A stretch of 64,000 nucleotides of DNA. It comes from Lachnospiraceae bacterium AF51-6-b8A (GTDB taxonomy: Bacteria > Bacillota > Clostridia > Lachnospirales > Lachnospiraceae). Shown here in pieces: positions 53,547-63,202 of this stretch. The notes under the pieces were generated by a model, which was given only the letters and a program-made list of their open reading frames with translations, was not told the origin of the DNA and searched no databases. Position 1 is the stretch's first letter. Each line of letters begins with the position of its first letter. The DNA lies in assembly GCA_027682585.1 (NCBI GenBank), contig JAQCZH010000002.1, forward strand, positions 620,001-684,000, read 5' to 3'. Position numbers and translations under genes: made by a program.

Positions 53547-55088
53547 CTATTTCCCCATACAAAATTTAGAAAATATTTCATCTGCCAGGTCATCCTCCAG
53601 GGTCTCCCCCGTAATCAGTCCCAGCTGCTCATAACAACTCATCAAATCCACAGTGAGAAAGTCTTCTGGTATATGCTTATTCATTCCCTCAAGTACCAAA
53701 TCCAAAGCCTTCTTCGCCTCTTCCAGAGCATACTTATGGCGGGCATTTGTAATGAAAATCTGTTGATTTTCCTGAATCTGACCCCTGAAAAACATTTTTT
53801 CAATAACAGAAGCCAGAAGACCCAGCCCCTCTTCCCTGCGAACCGAGACCGACAGAATTCGCTCGGAATTCATCTGTGGCAGAGTCTGCTGAATCTGTTC
53901 TGCCGACAGAACAGAAGTCAGATCCATCTTATTGAGCAAAATGATACTGTGTTCCAGATAGCCACAAGAAGAGAGCTGCTTCAGCATTTTCCGATCCTCA
54001 TCATCCAGGGGCCGAGAAGCGTCCATCACGAAGATAATCAAATCTGCCTGCTCCATGGATTTTCTGGCTCTCTCTACACCAATCTGCTCAATTCGATCTT
54101 CCGACTCGCGAATCCCCGCCGTATCAATCAGCTGCAGTGTCACATGACCCAGACGAACCCTCTCCTCCAGTGTATCTCTCGTTGTTCCCGGAATATCCGT
54201 GACAATAGCCCGTTCCCTGCCGGCAAGAGCGTTGAGCAGAGAGGATTTCCCCGCATTTGGCCTTCCGACAATCGCCGTCAGAATCCCGTCTCTGAGATAG
54301 GATCCCTCCTTGCTGGAATCCAGAAGTCTTCGCAAATCAGCAGCTATATTCTCAATGCTCCTCTTCAGATGATCGCTGTGTCCATCCAGGTCATAGTGTT
54401 CCGGGTCGTCCAGAGCGGACTCAATAAAGGCAATCTCATAGAGAAGTTTTTCTCTCATTTCCTTAATGCAGCGGGAGAGAACGCCAGACAGCTGTTCCAG
54501 AGAATTGCGAACCGCAAGTTCACTTTGCGCGTGGATTAAATCCATGACCGATTCCGCCTGTGCCATATCAATGCGGCCATTGAGAAATGCCCGCTTGGTA
54601 AATTCCCCGGGCTCTGCCGGTCTGGCACCGCAGGAGAAGAGAAGCTGCAGAATCTCCTGAAGAATCAGTATCCCTCCATGACAGTTGATCTCCACCACAT
54701 CTTCTCTGGTATAGGTTCGGGGAGCGCGAAAAATTGAGACAAGGACTTCATCAACAGGGCGATCGCCTTCCTCATCTTTTATCCTTTCCCCCTCATTTTT
54801 TCCCTCTGCATTTAAATTCTTCTCCGCTAAAAATTCTCTGTCAGAGCCTTTTAATTGTCCTATTTCCTTCGAATAAATCTCACTAATGGATCCTTGACCT
54901 GGCTGATATGCAGGCGCAACAATATGGCCATAAGAGACGGTATGACTTTCCATTTCTGTCAGTGCCCTCTTCCCTCGAAAGACAGAATCCACGATGGAAA
55001 TCGCGTCCGGGCCGGAAATTCTTATAATGCCGATCCCGGCATTGGACATTGCTGTCGCAATCGCAGCGATTGTGTCCGTCTGAAACAT
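53547..55088 (-). CDS. mnmE: tRNA uridine-5-carboxymethylaminomethyl modification GTPase MnmE
   Basis: GTPase partner of MnmG. The 513-residue protein has the N-terminal folate-binding domain ([20 protein letters not shown]), the GTPase domain inserted after about 230 with [32 protein letters not shown] and NKMD, and the C-terminal FCMGK that carries the catalytic Cys. Between HIVAP and VDEVLVSIF there is an insertion of about 45 residues, very rich in Glu, Lys and Gly, where other MnmE proteins have about ten. The core motifs are intact. Confidence 0.96.
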   Translation of the reverse strand: MFQTDTIAAIATAMSNAGIGIIRISGPDAISIVDSVFRGKRALTEMESHTVSYGHIVAPAYQPGQGSISEIYSKEIGQLKGSDREFLAEKNLNAEGKNEGERIKDEEGDRPVDEVLVSIFRAPRTYTREDVVEINCHGGILILQEILQLLFSCGARPAEPGEFTKRAFLNGRIDMAQAESVMDLIHAQSELAVRNSLEQLSGVLSRCIKEMREKLLYEIAFIESALDDPEHYDLDGHSDHLKRSIENIAADLRRLLDSSKEGSYLRDGILTAIVGRPNAGKSSLLNALAGRERAIVTDIPGTTRDTLEERVRLGHVTLQLIDTAGIRESEDRIEQIGVERARKSMEQADLIIFVMDASRPLDDEDRKMLKQLSSCGYLEHSIILLNKMDLTSVLSAEQIQQTLPQMNSERILSVSVRREEGLGLLASVIEKMFFRGQIQENQQIFITNARHKYALEEAKKALDLVLEGMNKHIPEDFLTVDLMSCYEQLGLITGETLEDDLADEIFSKFCMGK

Positions 55089-55125
55089 ACACTCTCCTTA
55101 TGTAATCCATGATCATTCTTTTGAT

Positions 55126-55152
55126 ATACGGATCATCCGTATCATTATAGCA
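55126..55152 (-). promoter_or_regulatory. mnmE promoter with start-site palindrome
   Basis: Minus-strand TGCTATAAT (55144-55152) is a perfect extended -10 element placed directly against the upstream terminator. A perfect palindrome ATACGGAT-C-ATCCGTAT (55126-55142) covers the expected transcription start. Confidence 0.6.
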
Positions 55153-55155
55153 TGA

Positions 55156-55207
55156 AAAAGGTACCGGTCTCCATGACAGCGCTCTGCCATGGAGACCGGT
55201 ACCTTTT
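55156..55207 (-). terminator. terminator of the rpmH-jag operon
   Basis: Two perfect 20-base arms (55156-55175 and 55188-55207), ending in CCTTTTTC on the minus strand. One of the strongest hairpins in the window; the plus strand also has TTTTCTTTC. Confidence 0.9.
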
Positions 55208-55351
55208 CTTTCACTCCATCAAATTGCGATCTCTACGCTTTTTCAAAACATCATTATCATACACTGCAATCGAATTCGGTATCACTCCTATCTTCGATAT
55301 ACGATTTCTTCAAGCTTCTATGAAAGGATTCCATCCCGGGAAAAGACAGAA

Positions 55352-56203
55352 TCAGTCCTTCGGACTGATGACCACATGACGATAGGGCTCCTCCCCTTCG
55401 CTGTGCGTATCTACTCCATGAACGCCCTGCAGAGCGGAGTGAATAATACGTCTCTCATAGGGATTCATCGCCTCAAGTTCCTCCGCTTTTCCTGACCGCT
55501 TTACACGAAATGCCACATTTCTGGCCAGATTTTCAAGTGTTGCCATACGGCGGGCCCGATAGTCCTCCGTATCAATCTTCACTCTGGTATAAACAGAAGA
55601 CTTACGGTTTAATGCCAGATTGGTCAGATACTGGAGCGAATCCAATGTCTGTCCTCTTTTTCCAATGATAACTCCCATCTCCGGACCGGACAGATCGACA
55701 TCAAGCGTATTCTCGCTGGCATCAAAATGATAATCTGCCTTGACATCCATCTTCATTGCCGCAAAAAGATCCGCCAGAAATGCAGACACAATTGCCTGGG
55801 TTTCCTGAGGATCTGCTGCCTTTCTGACATGATCCAGCTTTTCTTCTTTACCTGTATGAGAAACCGGCTTGGCAGTTTTCTTATCATCTCCCTTATCTGC
55901 AGTCTTCCTATCAGCAGATTCTCCAGTCTGAGAGAAAGCGGGAGTTCCTGTATCCAAATCATCTTTCTCCTTGAGAATTGAAAACTCCGCCCTGGCCTCT
56001 TCTGTGACTTCTCTGCTCACCTGATCCTGTTCCTGATCTACTTTAGCCCGAATGACAGCATTCTTACTTCCCAGACCAAAGAGTCCCGCAGATCCCTTCT
56101 CTACAACAGTATAAGAAATCTTTTCACTGGTCACACCCAATTTCACAGATGCCGCAGTCAGCGCATCACTAATGGTCTTGCCGGTAAATGTCATATAATC
56201 CAT
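55352..56203 (-). CDS. jag: Jag/KhpB RNA-binding protein (SpoIIIJ-associated)
   Basis: Cytoplasmic RNA-binding protein linked to cell elongation and division. The 283-residue protein has an N-terminal Jag_N domain (TGKTISDALTAASVKLGV; GSAGLFGLGSKNAVI), a charged linker (about 70-135), a KH domain with VIIGKRGQTLDSLQYLTN and a C-terminal R3H domain (ENLARNVAFRVKRSGK, NPYERRIIHSAL). It lies 12 bases after yidC, the standard neighbour. Confidence 0.95.
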   Translation of the reverse strand: MDYMTFTGKTISDALTAASVKLGVTSEKISYTVVEKGSAGLFGLGSKNAVIRAKVDQEQDQVSREVTEEARAEFSILKEKDDLDTGTPAFSQTGESADRKTADKGDDKKTAKPVSHTGKEEKLDHVRKAADPQETQAIVSAFLADLFAAMKMDVKADYHFDASENTLDVDLSGPEMGVIIGKRGQTLDSLQYLTNLALNRKSSVYTRVKIDTEDYRARRMATLENLARNVAFRVKRSGKAEELEAMNPYERRIIHSALQGVHGVDTHSEGEEPYRHVVISPKD

Positions 56204-56215
56204 AAGGCGCCTCCA

Positions 56216-57502
56216 TTACCTGGACTCTTCGTCCTTCTGATTGTTATTAAATTTCTGAACACGATTTGCCTTGGCCGCAAGGGAATTCTTGCCGGCTTTC
56301 GCTCGATTCTCCGCTGCCTGATTCAAAGCACTCTGTTTCTCAGAAGAAATGCCTGCTTTCGAAGAGAGGCTTCTCTTTGCATTGGTTGTGGCAGCACTTC
56401 GGATCTGCTCTCGACGTGCTCCTCGCTTGGCTGCCTTTGCCTGGGCCTTCTCTCTGTTCTTGTCAACGATCTGCTGCAGATCCATCTTTTCAAAATGTTT
56501 ATTGAGGAAATACTGTTGAATGACACGGACAACAGAACCAATGATCCAGTAGAGAACAAAACCAACCGGAAGAGTGAATCCAATCACCAGAGATACCAGA
56601 GGCATCATGGTATTCATCATCTTCATCTGCTGTTCCATCTGATCGCTGCCCGCGCCTGTGGCAGTAGGCATCAATTTCATAGAAAGGAACTGGAAGAAAT
56701 AGGAGGCAATGGGAATCAGAAGCGCCACTATCACCAGAGCCCAGTTCTTCTGATCAGCAAAAAAACCCTGCTTAATCAGATTCCAGGGGGTCTCTGAAAT
56801 GTTCAGATTCAAGAAATAGTTGACCTGCATCATCGCACTATGCGTAGAGTCAATGGCAGAAGTCAAAGTCGGAAAGGAAGTATGCAGAGCAGACCAGCCG
56901 GAATCTCCCAGCTTGTAAAGAACATCAATGATGTAATTATTCATTGCCGCTGGATCTGTCGTCTGAAAGTTGACCTGAACCGTATTGATCTTGGCATTCT
57001 TAAAAATGGTCTGCATGGTATCCGCATACCCATCCACACCCATAATCTGGCCCGCCAGACCAGAGAAGACTCCCTTGACATCATCAATATAGGCAGGAAT
57101 GTTGTAGATCACCCGATAGAGTCCAAAGAGAATGGGGAGCTGAATAATCATCTGCAGACAGGAACCCATGGGACTAATGCCATACTTATCATAGAGGGCC
57201 TGCTGTTCCTCCTGCTGAGCCATCATACTGGCCTGATCTCTTTTTCCCTTGTATTTCTTCTGAATTGCCTTTGTCTCAGGCGCGATTTTCTGCTGTAATA
57301 TGGAGAACTTCTGCTGACGTACGGTCAGAGGCAGAAGTGCCATATATATAATAATTGTAAAAACGACAATCGTCACCCAGATGTCCTTGATTCCAAAGAC
57401 ATTGCTCAAGCCAATATAGACCCCGTTCATGATCCATCCCAACACTCTGGCGATTGGTCCAAGAATCTGTCCCTGATAGGCAGTCAAATACATTGAAGTC
57501 AT
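56216..57502 (-). CDS. yidC: membrane protein insertase YidC/Oxa1
   Basis: Inserts and folds membrane proteins with or without SecYEG. The 428-residue protein has several membrane helices (about 25-50, 55-85, 115-140, 245-270, 300-340), the cytosolic loop KFSILQQKIAPETKAIQKKY and ISPMGSCLQMIIQLPILFGL, and a long basic C-terminal tail (about 345-428, Ala/Arg/Lys-rich) of the kind that contacts the ribosome. No lipobox is evident, unlike Bacillus SpoIIIJ. The start follows GGAGGG. Confidence 0.94.
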   Translation of the reverse strand: MTSMYLTAYQGQILGPIARVLGWIMNGVYIGLSNVFGIKDIWVTIVVFTIIIYMALLPLTVRQQKFSILQQKIAPETKAIQKKYKGKRDQASMMAQQEEQQALYDKYGISPMGSCLQMIIQLPILFGLYRVIYNIPAYIDDVKGVFSGLAGQIMGVDGYADTMQTIFKNAKINTVQVNFQTTDPAAMNNYIIDVLYKLGDSGWSALHTSFPTLTSAIDSTHSAMMQVNYFLNLNISETPWNLIKQGFFADQKNWALVIVALLIPIASYFFQFLSMKLMPTATGAGSDQMEQQMKMMNTMMPLVSLVIGFTLPVGFVLYWIIGSVVRVIQQYFLNKHFEKMDLQQIVDKNREKAQAKAAKRGARREQIRSAATTNAKRSLSSKAGISSEKQSALNQAAENRAKAGKNSLAAKANRVQKFNNNQKDEESR

Positions 57503-57652
57503 AAACCCTCCAATTCAATGTTTCATTCTGTATGATCTGATGTTTTCTCATATCGCACTCAACATGTGCGTTGCTTATCTATTCACTTCAGTCTTATTTC
57601 CCACATAATATGTAGATAAAAATCGCGTGATATACCTGCCATGAAGCCTTTC

Positions 57653-57928
57653 TTATTCTTCCCTCTTCTTATATGGAAAGGAAATCAGCTTATAACGCTG
57701 CCTGATTTCTGCCCTGTCCAGGGGCACCGGATCAATTCCTCCATGAGAGAAGGGATTACATCGCAAAATGCGATAAGCTGTCAGAAGACCTCCGATCAAG
57801 GCCCCGTGCCGTGAAATTGCCTCATAACCATAAGCGGAACAAGTCGGACAATAAGGACACCTGTTTCTCTTCATCGGCGATATGTGCTTCTGATAAATTC
57901 GAATCAATCGCAGCAGAAGTCCTCTCAT
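57653..57928 (-). CDS. yidD: membrane protein insertion efficiency factor YidD
   Basis: Small protein encoded between rnpA and yidC. The 91-residue product has [28 protein letters not shown] broken as IYQKHISP and the [11 protein letters not shown] cysteine motif, then [14 protein letters not shown], all characteristic. It overlaps rnpA by four bases. The 150 bases between it and yidC show no gene. Confidence 0.95.
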   Translation of the reverse strand: MRGLLLRLIRIYQKHISPMKRNRCPYCPTCSAYGYEAISRHGALIGGLLTAYRILRCNPFSHGGIDPVPLDRAEIRQRYKLISFPYKKREE

Positions 57929-58275
57929 ACTCGATCTTCCTCCAAAGTCAGCTTCTGAAGACGTGCGATATGCAAAAGCGCGGATTCCATCTGATGAAAG
58001 TCGGCATCCCTCGCCTGCTTGCGCACGACGACTACCATGTCCCAGCCAATCTGAAACAGATCTTCATGCAGTCGATAAGATTCTCTGATCAGTCTCGTCA
58101 AATGATGTCGGACCACACTGTTTCCGACTTTCTTGGAAACAGAGATGCCCAGTCGATTTCGATCCAGTCCATTGAGGCGCACATACAGGACAAGAAGACG
58201 ATTCGCCTTGGAATTGCGTTCCTGATAAACTTTTTGAAAATCGACATTCTTCTTTAGTGATTCGCTAAAAATCAT
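57925..58275 (-). CDS. rnpA: ribonuclease P protein component
   Basis: Protein subunit of RNase P, which matures tRNA 5' ends. The 116-residue product has [20 protein letters not shown] and the RNR-type motif [19 protein letters not shown], then RRLIRE-like [10 protein letters not shown]. The start MIFSESLKK follows GGGAG; 16 upstream open codons are rejected. It is coupled to yidD. Confidence 0.95.
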   Translation of the reverse strand: MIFSESLKKNVDFQKVYQERNSKANRLLVLYVRLNGLDRNRLGISVSKKVGNSVVRHHLTRLIRESYRLHEDLFQIGWDMVVVVRKQARDADFHQMESALLHIARLQKLTLEEDRV

Positions 58276-58345
58276 AAAAGCTCCCACAAAGTAGAAAAGA
58301 CCACATAAAATGTGGTCCTGCATTCATACATATATTGATCTATGA

Positions 58346-58489
58346 TCAAGCTGAAAGCGACTTTCTACCCTTGGCTCTTCTTGCTGCGAGGACCTTACGT
58401 CCGCCGGCAGTGCTCATTCTCTGACGAAAACCATGAACTTTCGCTCTCTGTCTGGTCTTCGGCTGGAATGTCATCTTACCCTTATGCAT
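58346..58489 (-). CDS. rpmH: 50S ribosomal protein L34
   Basis: Small large-subunit protein bL34, 47 residues: [20 protein letters not shown] then [20 protein letters not shown] and GRKSLSA. Three extra N-terminal residues precede the common MKMTFQP start; the chosen ATG has a GGAGG site seven bases upstream. First gene of the rpmH-rnpA-yidD-yidC-jag operon. Confidence 0.97.
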   Translation of the reverse strand: MHKGKMTFQPKTRQRAKVHGFRQRMSTAGGRKVLAARRAKGRKSLSA

Positions 58490-58533
58490 TCAGACACCTC
58501 CTTACATTCAGAATATGACAAAACATCATTACA

Positions 58534-58562
58534 AATATAAGGGGCTTTCTTTTAAATGTCAA
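58534..58562 (-). promoter_or_regulatory. rpmH operon promoter
   Basis: Minus-strand perfect TTGACA (58557-58562) and TATATT (58534-58539), spacing 17. It lies next to the left DnaA-box cluster, so DnaA binding could affect it. Confidence 0.8.
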
Positions 58563-58572
58563 GAAAAAGCCT

Positions 58573-58632
58573 TGTGGATTTCCTGTGGATTCCTGTGGAT
58601 CAATGAACAAAACAAAAAAATTCTGTGGATAA
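58573..58632. other. oriC left part: DnaA-box cluster between rpmH and dnaA
   Basis: Four TGTGGATNN boxes in the same orientation at 58573, 58584, 58594 and 58624; the last, TGTGGATAA, is the perfect complement of TTATCCACA. Spacings are 11, 10 and 30 bases, so the boxes are in phase on the helix. The surrounding 58490-58931 interval also holds both operon promoters and no gene. Confidence 0.85.
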
Positions 58633-58739
58633 GATTCCTGCTGTTTCTATTCTTTTTTCATTCTTTCTAACAGGGCAAATAAGCCCATACAGCCCTTTTC
58701 CCATCTTTCTTCCATTTTTTATCCCCAAACGCCCTTTCA

Positions 58740-58768
58740 TTGAAAAACAGGCGGTTTTAGAGTAGAAT
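58740..58768 (+). promoter_or_regulatory. dnaA promoter
   Basis: TTGAAA (58740-58745) and TAGAAT (58763-58768), spacing 17, giving a leader of about 155 bases. A second possibility is the TATAAT inside the perfect palindrome CCTATTATAATAGG (58876-58889), which lacks a -35 box. Confidence 0.6.
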
Positions 58769-58931
58769 AGATAAGTAGTATGCCCTGAATCTATCAGAAT
58801 ATCAGGACTTTTGACAGCAATATTTCACAGAGCAGTTCAAAGAGGGCTGCTCTATAAGAACTAAACCAGTTTCTTCCTATTATAATAGGTACATGTTCTC
58901 TGACTGAATCAAAGAAATGGAGTAGGGCCGA

Positions 58932-60311
58932 ATGGATCTGTTGACCAAGGAATGGGCGCACATTCTTAAAACGGTAAAGCAAGAATATAATATCACAGAC
59001 ATTTCTTTCAAAACCTGGCTGGCTCCTTTGGAGGTTTTCTCTGTTCAGAATGATACTTTAATCCTTCTCTTTCCAACAGACGAATCCAACCAGATGAGTC
59101 TGAATTATATCAGTAAAAAATATGAACTTCCCCTCAAGGTCACAATAGCGGAAATTACCGGAAGAGAATATCACTTACAGTTCATCCTCCCGGGCCAGGC
59201 GGCAACGCTAAAGCCCAGTGATGTTGTCAGTCAGAGTAAAGGACAATATGATCCGGCTGATCATGAGAACTTTCTCTCTTCCCATCTCAATTCCCGCTAT
59301 ACTTTCGATACTTTTGTGGTTGGAGCCAATAACCGTTTTGCGCAGACAGCTTCTCTTGCCGTTGCGGAATCTCCGGGACAAGCCTACAACCCTCTCTTCA
59401 TCTATGGCGGTCCTGGACTGGGCAAGACCCATCTCATGCATGCCATTGGCAATTTTATTCTCCAGGACAATCCCTCCAAGAAAGTCCTCTATGTTACTTC
59501 AGAAGACTTTCTAAATGAAGTGATTGAATCAATCCGTAATAATTCCTCCGGTTCCATGTCCCGTTTTCGAGATAAATATCGGACTGTAGATATTCTCCTG
59601 ATCGATGATATTCAATTCATCATCGGCAAAGAGTCCACACAGGAAGAATTTTTCCACACATTCAACGCCCTGCACTCCGCGGGCAAACAGATTGTTCTGA
59701 CCTCGGATCGCCCGCCTAAGGAGATGGAGACTTTGGACACCCGAATTCGCTCTCGTTTCGAATGGGGTCTGATGGCTGACGTCGGGTCGCCCGATTATGA
59801 GACTCGGATGGCTATTCTGCGAAGACGCTGTGAAATGGATCATTTTTCCCTGCCGGATGAGATTCTGGATTATATTGCTGCTAATATTAAATCCAATATC
59901 CGGGAACTGGAGGGGGCGCTTAATAAGCTAATCGCTTACTCCAATCTGGAAAAAACAGAAATCACAATGGAGATTGCCAGCCGGGAACTGCAGAATATCA
60001 TTTCTCCGGATACCCCCCGCGAAATCACTCCCCAGCTGATCATCGAGATGGTCTCTGAACACTATCAAATATCTGTTGACCAGATGATCTCCAAGAATCG
60101 ATCTTCCGCCGTAGCCAGGCCCAGGCAGATTGCCATGTATCTCTGCAAAGATATGACTTCATCTCCCCTGGAGGCAATTGGCTCCCTTCTGGGAGGCCGG
60201 GATCACTCTACGATTATTCACGGTGCCAACAAGATTGCCGATGAATATAATTCAGACGAGGAACTGCACAAGCAGATCGACGCCATCCGCAAGAAATTGA
60301 TTCCCAGCTGA
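58932..60311 (+). CDS. dnaA: chromosomal replication initiator protein DnaA
   Basis: AAA+ initiator that binds DnaA boxes and melts the origin. The 459-residue protein has domain I (about 1-80, ISFKTWLAPLEVFS), Walker A GGPGLGKT (159-166), DILLIDDIQFI (Walker B), the ISM helix region and the domain IV HTH with GGRDHSTIIHGANKI. Length and domains are standard. It is flanked by DnaA-box clusters on both sides. Confidence 0.98.
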   Translation: MDLLTKEWAHILKTVKQEYNITDISFKTWLAPLEVFSVQNDTLILLFPTDESNQMSLNYISKKYELPLKVTIAEITGREYHLQFILPGQAATLKPSDVVSQSKGQYDPADHENFLSSHLNSRYTFDTFVVGANNRFAQTASLAVAESPGQAYNPLFIYGGPGLGKTHLMHAIGNFILQDNPSKKVLYVTSEDFLNEVIESIRNNSSGSMSRFRDKYRTVDILLIDDIQFIIGKESTQEEFFHTFNALHSAGKQIVLTSDRPPKEMETLDTRIRSRFEWGLMADVGSPDYETRMAILRRRCEMDHFSLPDEILDYIAANIKSNIRELEGALNKLIAYSNLEKTEITMEIASRELQNIISPDTPREITPQLIIEMVSEHYQISVDQMISKNRSSAVARPRQIAMYLCKDMTSSPLEAIGSLLGGRDHSTIIHGANKIADEYNSDEELHKQIDAIRKKLIPS

Positions 60312-60380
60312 TTTCTTCGCAGCAGTCTTCTTACAAGAGGTCTTGATCCTTATTGTTTGTAATGTGTGCATATAACCGGG

Positions 60381-60568
60381 CTGTCCACAAAAATTGTGTA
60401 TAAATCATAAACAGTTCTGTGGAAAAGGCGAAATCAAGGAGAATCTTCTTCTGATTCATCCACGAAATATTCGATTTATCCCAATTTCGATCCCCGGACT
60501 GTCCACTGAAGCAAACCTGTTTCATTGCCGTCAAAATAGGGAATGTGTGACTTGCTCACATATCCACA
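60381..60568. other. oriC right part: DnaA boxes between dnaA and dnaN
   Basis: CTGTCCACA (60381-60389), TGTGTATAA (60395-60403, perfect complement of TTATACACA), TGTGGAAAA (60418-60426) and ATATCCACA (60560-60568). With the left cluster this makes a bipartite origin like that of Bacillus. Confidence 0.8.
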
Positions 60569-60582
60569 GCCCCTATTATGAA

Positions 60583-60640
60583 TACTTAAATTTTTAATTA
60601 TATATATAAAAGCGACAATTAAGAAAAAAGAGTTTTCCTC
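60583..60640. other. AT-rich unwinding region candidate
   Basis: A stretch of nearly pure A/T (AATTTTTAATTATATATATA near 60588-60607) starts just after the last DnaA box and a short GC run. Its place between dnaA and dnaN matches the unwinding element of Bacillus. Confidence 0.6.
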
Positions 60641-60672
60641 TTTATACACCGTCGCCAGGAAAGGAGTCTTTT

Positions 60673-61779
60673 ATGAAGATTACATGCGCTCAATCAGAAT
60701 TGGTCAAGGGAGTCAATATTGTCTCTAAGGCAGTTCCCACTAGAACAACGATGCAGATTCTTCAATGTATTTTAATTGACGCTTCTGCAAATCAGATCAA
60801 ACTGGTGGCCAATGATATGGAAATTGGCATTGAGACAATCATTGAGGGGACGATTGAAGAGAGAGGAATGATCGCTCTTGATGCTTCTGTTTTTTCCAAC
60901 ATTGTGAAGAAGCTTCCTGACAATCAAGTGATTATTACAACGGATGGATCCTTTAAGGCCAATATTTCCTGTGAAAAGGCCAATTTCAATATCAATGGGC
61001 TGGACGGGGAGAATTTTGCCTATCTTCCTGTCATTCCCAGAAATGAACCGGTGGTTATCTCTGAGTTTACTTTGAAGGAAGTGATCCGTCAGACCATCTT
61101 TTCGATTGCCGATAATGAAAATAACAAGCTTATGACTGGTGAATTGTTTGAGATTCGCGGCAGTCATATGCGGGTTGTTTCCCTGGACGGACACCGCATT
61201 TCGATTCGCAATATAGAACTTAAGTCTGAGTGCCAGGATCATAAAGTGGTTGTTCCTGGTAAGACTCTGAATGAAATATCTAAGATTATTCCAGGATCCT
61301 ACGAGGAAAATGTGATGATTTACATCACAGATAATCACATCATATTTGAGTTCGGGCAGACTACTGTGGTATCCCGCTTGATTGACGGGGAGTACTTCAA
61401 AATTGAGCAGATGCTCTCATCTGATTATGAGACGAAGATTCGTATTTCCAAGCGAGAATTACTCGACTGCATTGACCGCGCAACCCTGCTGGTCAATCCC
61501 GGAGACAAGAAGCCCATCATTATGAACGTGACGGATGGGAACATGGAACTTAACATTAATTCCTTTATTGGTTCAATGAACGAAAATATATCCATTGACA
61601 AAGAGGGAAGAGATATTCTGATTGGATTTAATCCCAAGTTCTTTATTGATGCTCTGCGCAATATTGATGATGAGGAAATATCCATTTATATGGTCAACCC
61701 CAAGGCCCCCTGCTTTATCAAGGATGATGAGAATAAGTTCCTCTATCTGATTCTTCCCGTTAATTTTAACGCAGCCTGA
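60673..61779 (+). CDS. dnaN: DNA polymerase III beta subunit (sliding clamp)
   Basis: Ring clamp for the replicative polymerase. The 368-residue protein has three repeats of the clamp fold; MKITCAQSELVKGVNIVSKA at the start, and the C-terminal DDENKFLYLILPVNF matching the conserved tail. An AAGGAG site precedes the ATG. Confidence 0.97.
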   Translation: MKITCAQSELVKGVNIVSKAVPTRTTMQILQCILIDASANQIKLVANDMEIGIETIIEGTIEERGMIALDASVFSNIVKKLPDNQVIITTDGSFKANISCEKANFNINGLDGENFAYLPVIPRNEPVVISEFTLKEVIRQTIFSIADNENNKLMTGELFEIRGSHMRVVSLDGHRISIRNIELKSECQDHKVVVPGKTLNEISKIIPGSYEENVMIYITDNHIIFEFGQTTVVSRLIDGEYFKIEQMLSSDYETKIRISKRELLDCIDRATLLVNPGDKKPIIMNVTDGNMELNINSFIGSMNENISIDKEGRDILIGFNPKFFIDALRNIDDEEISIYMVNPKAPCFIKDDENKFLYLILPVNFNAA

Positions 61780-61877
61780 CTCGTAAAAATCGATGTACGG
61801 GAAATGAGTATTTGAAGAGATTATAGTTTGATCCGTCTGTCAAAGAAAATGGCAGAATATAAAAATGAGGAGCAAAA

Positions 61878-62093
61878 ATGCAGGAAGTTGTTCTTCGCGA
61901 AGGTGAAGACTTTATCAGGTTGGGTCAAATGATGAAAAAGGCTGGCATTGTGAGTTCTGGACTGGATGCCAAGTTTCTCATCCAGGACGGTCAGGTAGAA
62001 GTAAACGGGCAGGTTGATAACAGGCGTGGCCGCAAGCTCTATGAGGGAGATCAGGTAACTTTTGAGGGCCAGACCTTTATGGTTGTTAAGTAA
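61878..62093 (+). CDS. yaaA: S4-domain RNA-binding protein YaaA/RlbA
   Basis: Small S4-type protein encoded between dnaN and recF in Firmicutes; a ribosome-assembly role has been proposed. The 71-residue product has the S4 core IRLGQMMKKAGIVSSGLDAK, then GQVEVNGQVDNRRGRKLYEG. The stop overlaps the recF start (TAATG). A GAGGAG site precedes it. Confidence 0.93.
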   Translation: MQEVVLREGEDFIRLGQMMKKAGIVSSGLDAKFLIQDGQVEVNGQVDNRRGRKLYEGDQVTFEGQTFMVVK

Positions 62094-63190
62094 TGTATAT
62101 CCAGTCAATTGAACTGTCCAATTACAGAAATTATCGGTCTCTTGTGATGGAGTTCGACAGGGGAACCAACATTCTCTTTGGAGACAATGCCCAGGGAAAG
62201 ACCAATATCTTAGAGTCCGTTTATCTCAGCGGAACCAGCAGATCCCATCGAACCGTTCGGGATCGGGAGTTGATCCGCTTTGGACAGGAGGAAGCGCATA
62301 TTCGCACGAACCTGTGCAGGGATGACTTGTCCTACCGTATTGATATTCACATCCGTCAGGGCAGAAGCAAGGGGATTGCGGTCAACGGCATGCCTGTCAA
62401 AAAAGCCAGTGAGCTCTTTGGCCTGCTTGGTATTATTTTCTTTTCCCCGGAGGATCTGAATATTGTAAAAAACGGACCGGCGGAGCGCAGACATTTTATC
62501 AATGCCGAGTTGTCTCAAATTGACAGAATTTATCTGTCGGATTTGAGCAATTATAATAAAGCGCTCAACCAGCGCAACAGTCTGCTCAGGGAGATTTTTA
62601 ATCATCCGGAGATGAAAGAAACTCTGGATGTATGGGATGAGCAGCTGATTGCCTATGGCAAGAGGATTATTGCCCGCAGAAGAGCATTTGTTGCGGATAT
62701 GCTTCCGATTGTTGCAAAGATACACAGGAAACTTTCCGGAGAAAGAGAAGAATTGGTCATTTCCTATGAGCCGAGCATTGATGACATCTTCTTTGAAGAT
62801 GAACTTCTTCGCACAAGAGACAGGGATATGCGGATGGGAACGACCAATGTTGGTCCTCACAGAGATGATTTAAAACTCTCCATTGGAGGTGTTGATATTC
62901 GCAAGTTCGGCTCTCAGGGACAGCAGAGAACCTGTGCTCTTTCTTTAAAACTGGCTGAGATTCAAATCATGGAGAATAAAAGAGGTGAGAAGCCTGTTTT
63001 GCTCTTAGATGATGTTCTCTCGGAATTGGACTCGAACCGTCAGAATTATCTCTTGGAATCAATCAATGACATACAGACCATCATTACCTGTACTGGTTTG
63101 GATGAGTTTGTGAAAAATAAATTCTCTGTCCACCGGGTCTATGAGATTTCGAATGGGCAGGCATTTCTTCGCGAGAAGATTGCGAATTGA
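62093..63190 (+). CDS. recF: DNA replication and repair protein RecF
   Basis: SMC-like ATPase that helps load RecA at gaps. The 365-residue protein has Walker A FGDNAQGKTNILES, the signature GSQGQQRTCALSLKLAE and Walker B PVLLLDDVLSELD. Length is typical. It is translationally coupled to yaaA and followed by gyrB after 12 bases. Confidence 0.96.
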   Translation: MYIQSIELSNYRNYRSLVMEFDRGTNILFGDNAQGKTNILESVYLSGTSRSHRTVRDRELIRFGQEEAHIRTNLCRDDLSYRIDIHIRQGRSKGIAVNGMPVKKASELFGLLGIIFFSPEDLNIVKNGPAERRHFINAELSQIDRIYLSDLSNYNKALNQRNSLLREIFNHPEMKETLDVWDEQLIAYGKRIIARRRAFVADMLPIVAKIHRKLSGEREELVISYEPSIDDIFFEDELLRTRDRDMRMGTTNVGPHRDDLKLSIGGVDIRKFGSQGQQRTCALSLKLAEIQIMENKRGEKPVLLLDDVLSELDSNRQNYLLESINDIQTIITCTGLDEFVKNKFSVHRVYEISNGQAFLREKIAN

Positions 63191-63202
63191 ATGGAGGAAG
63201 GA

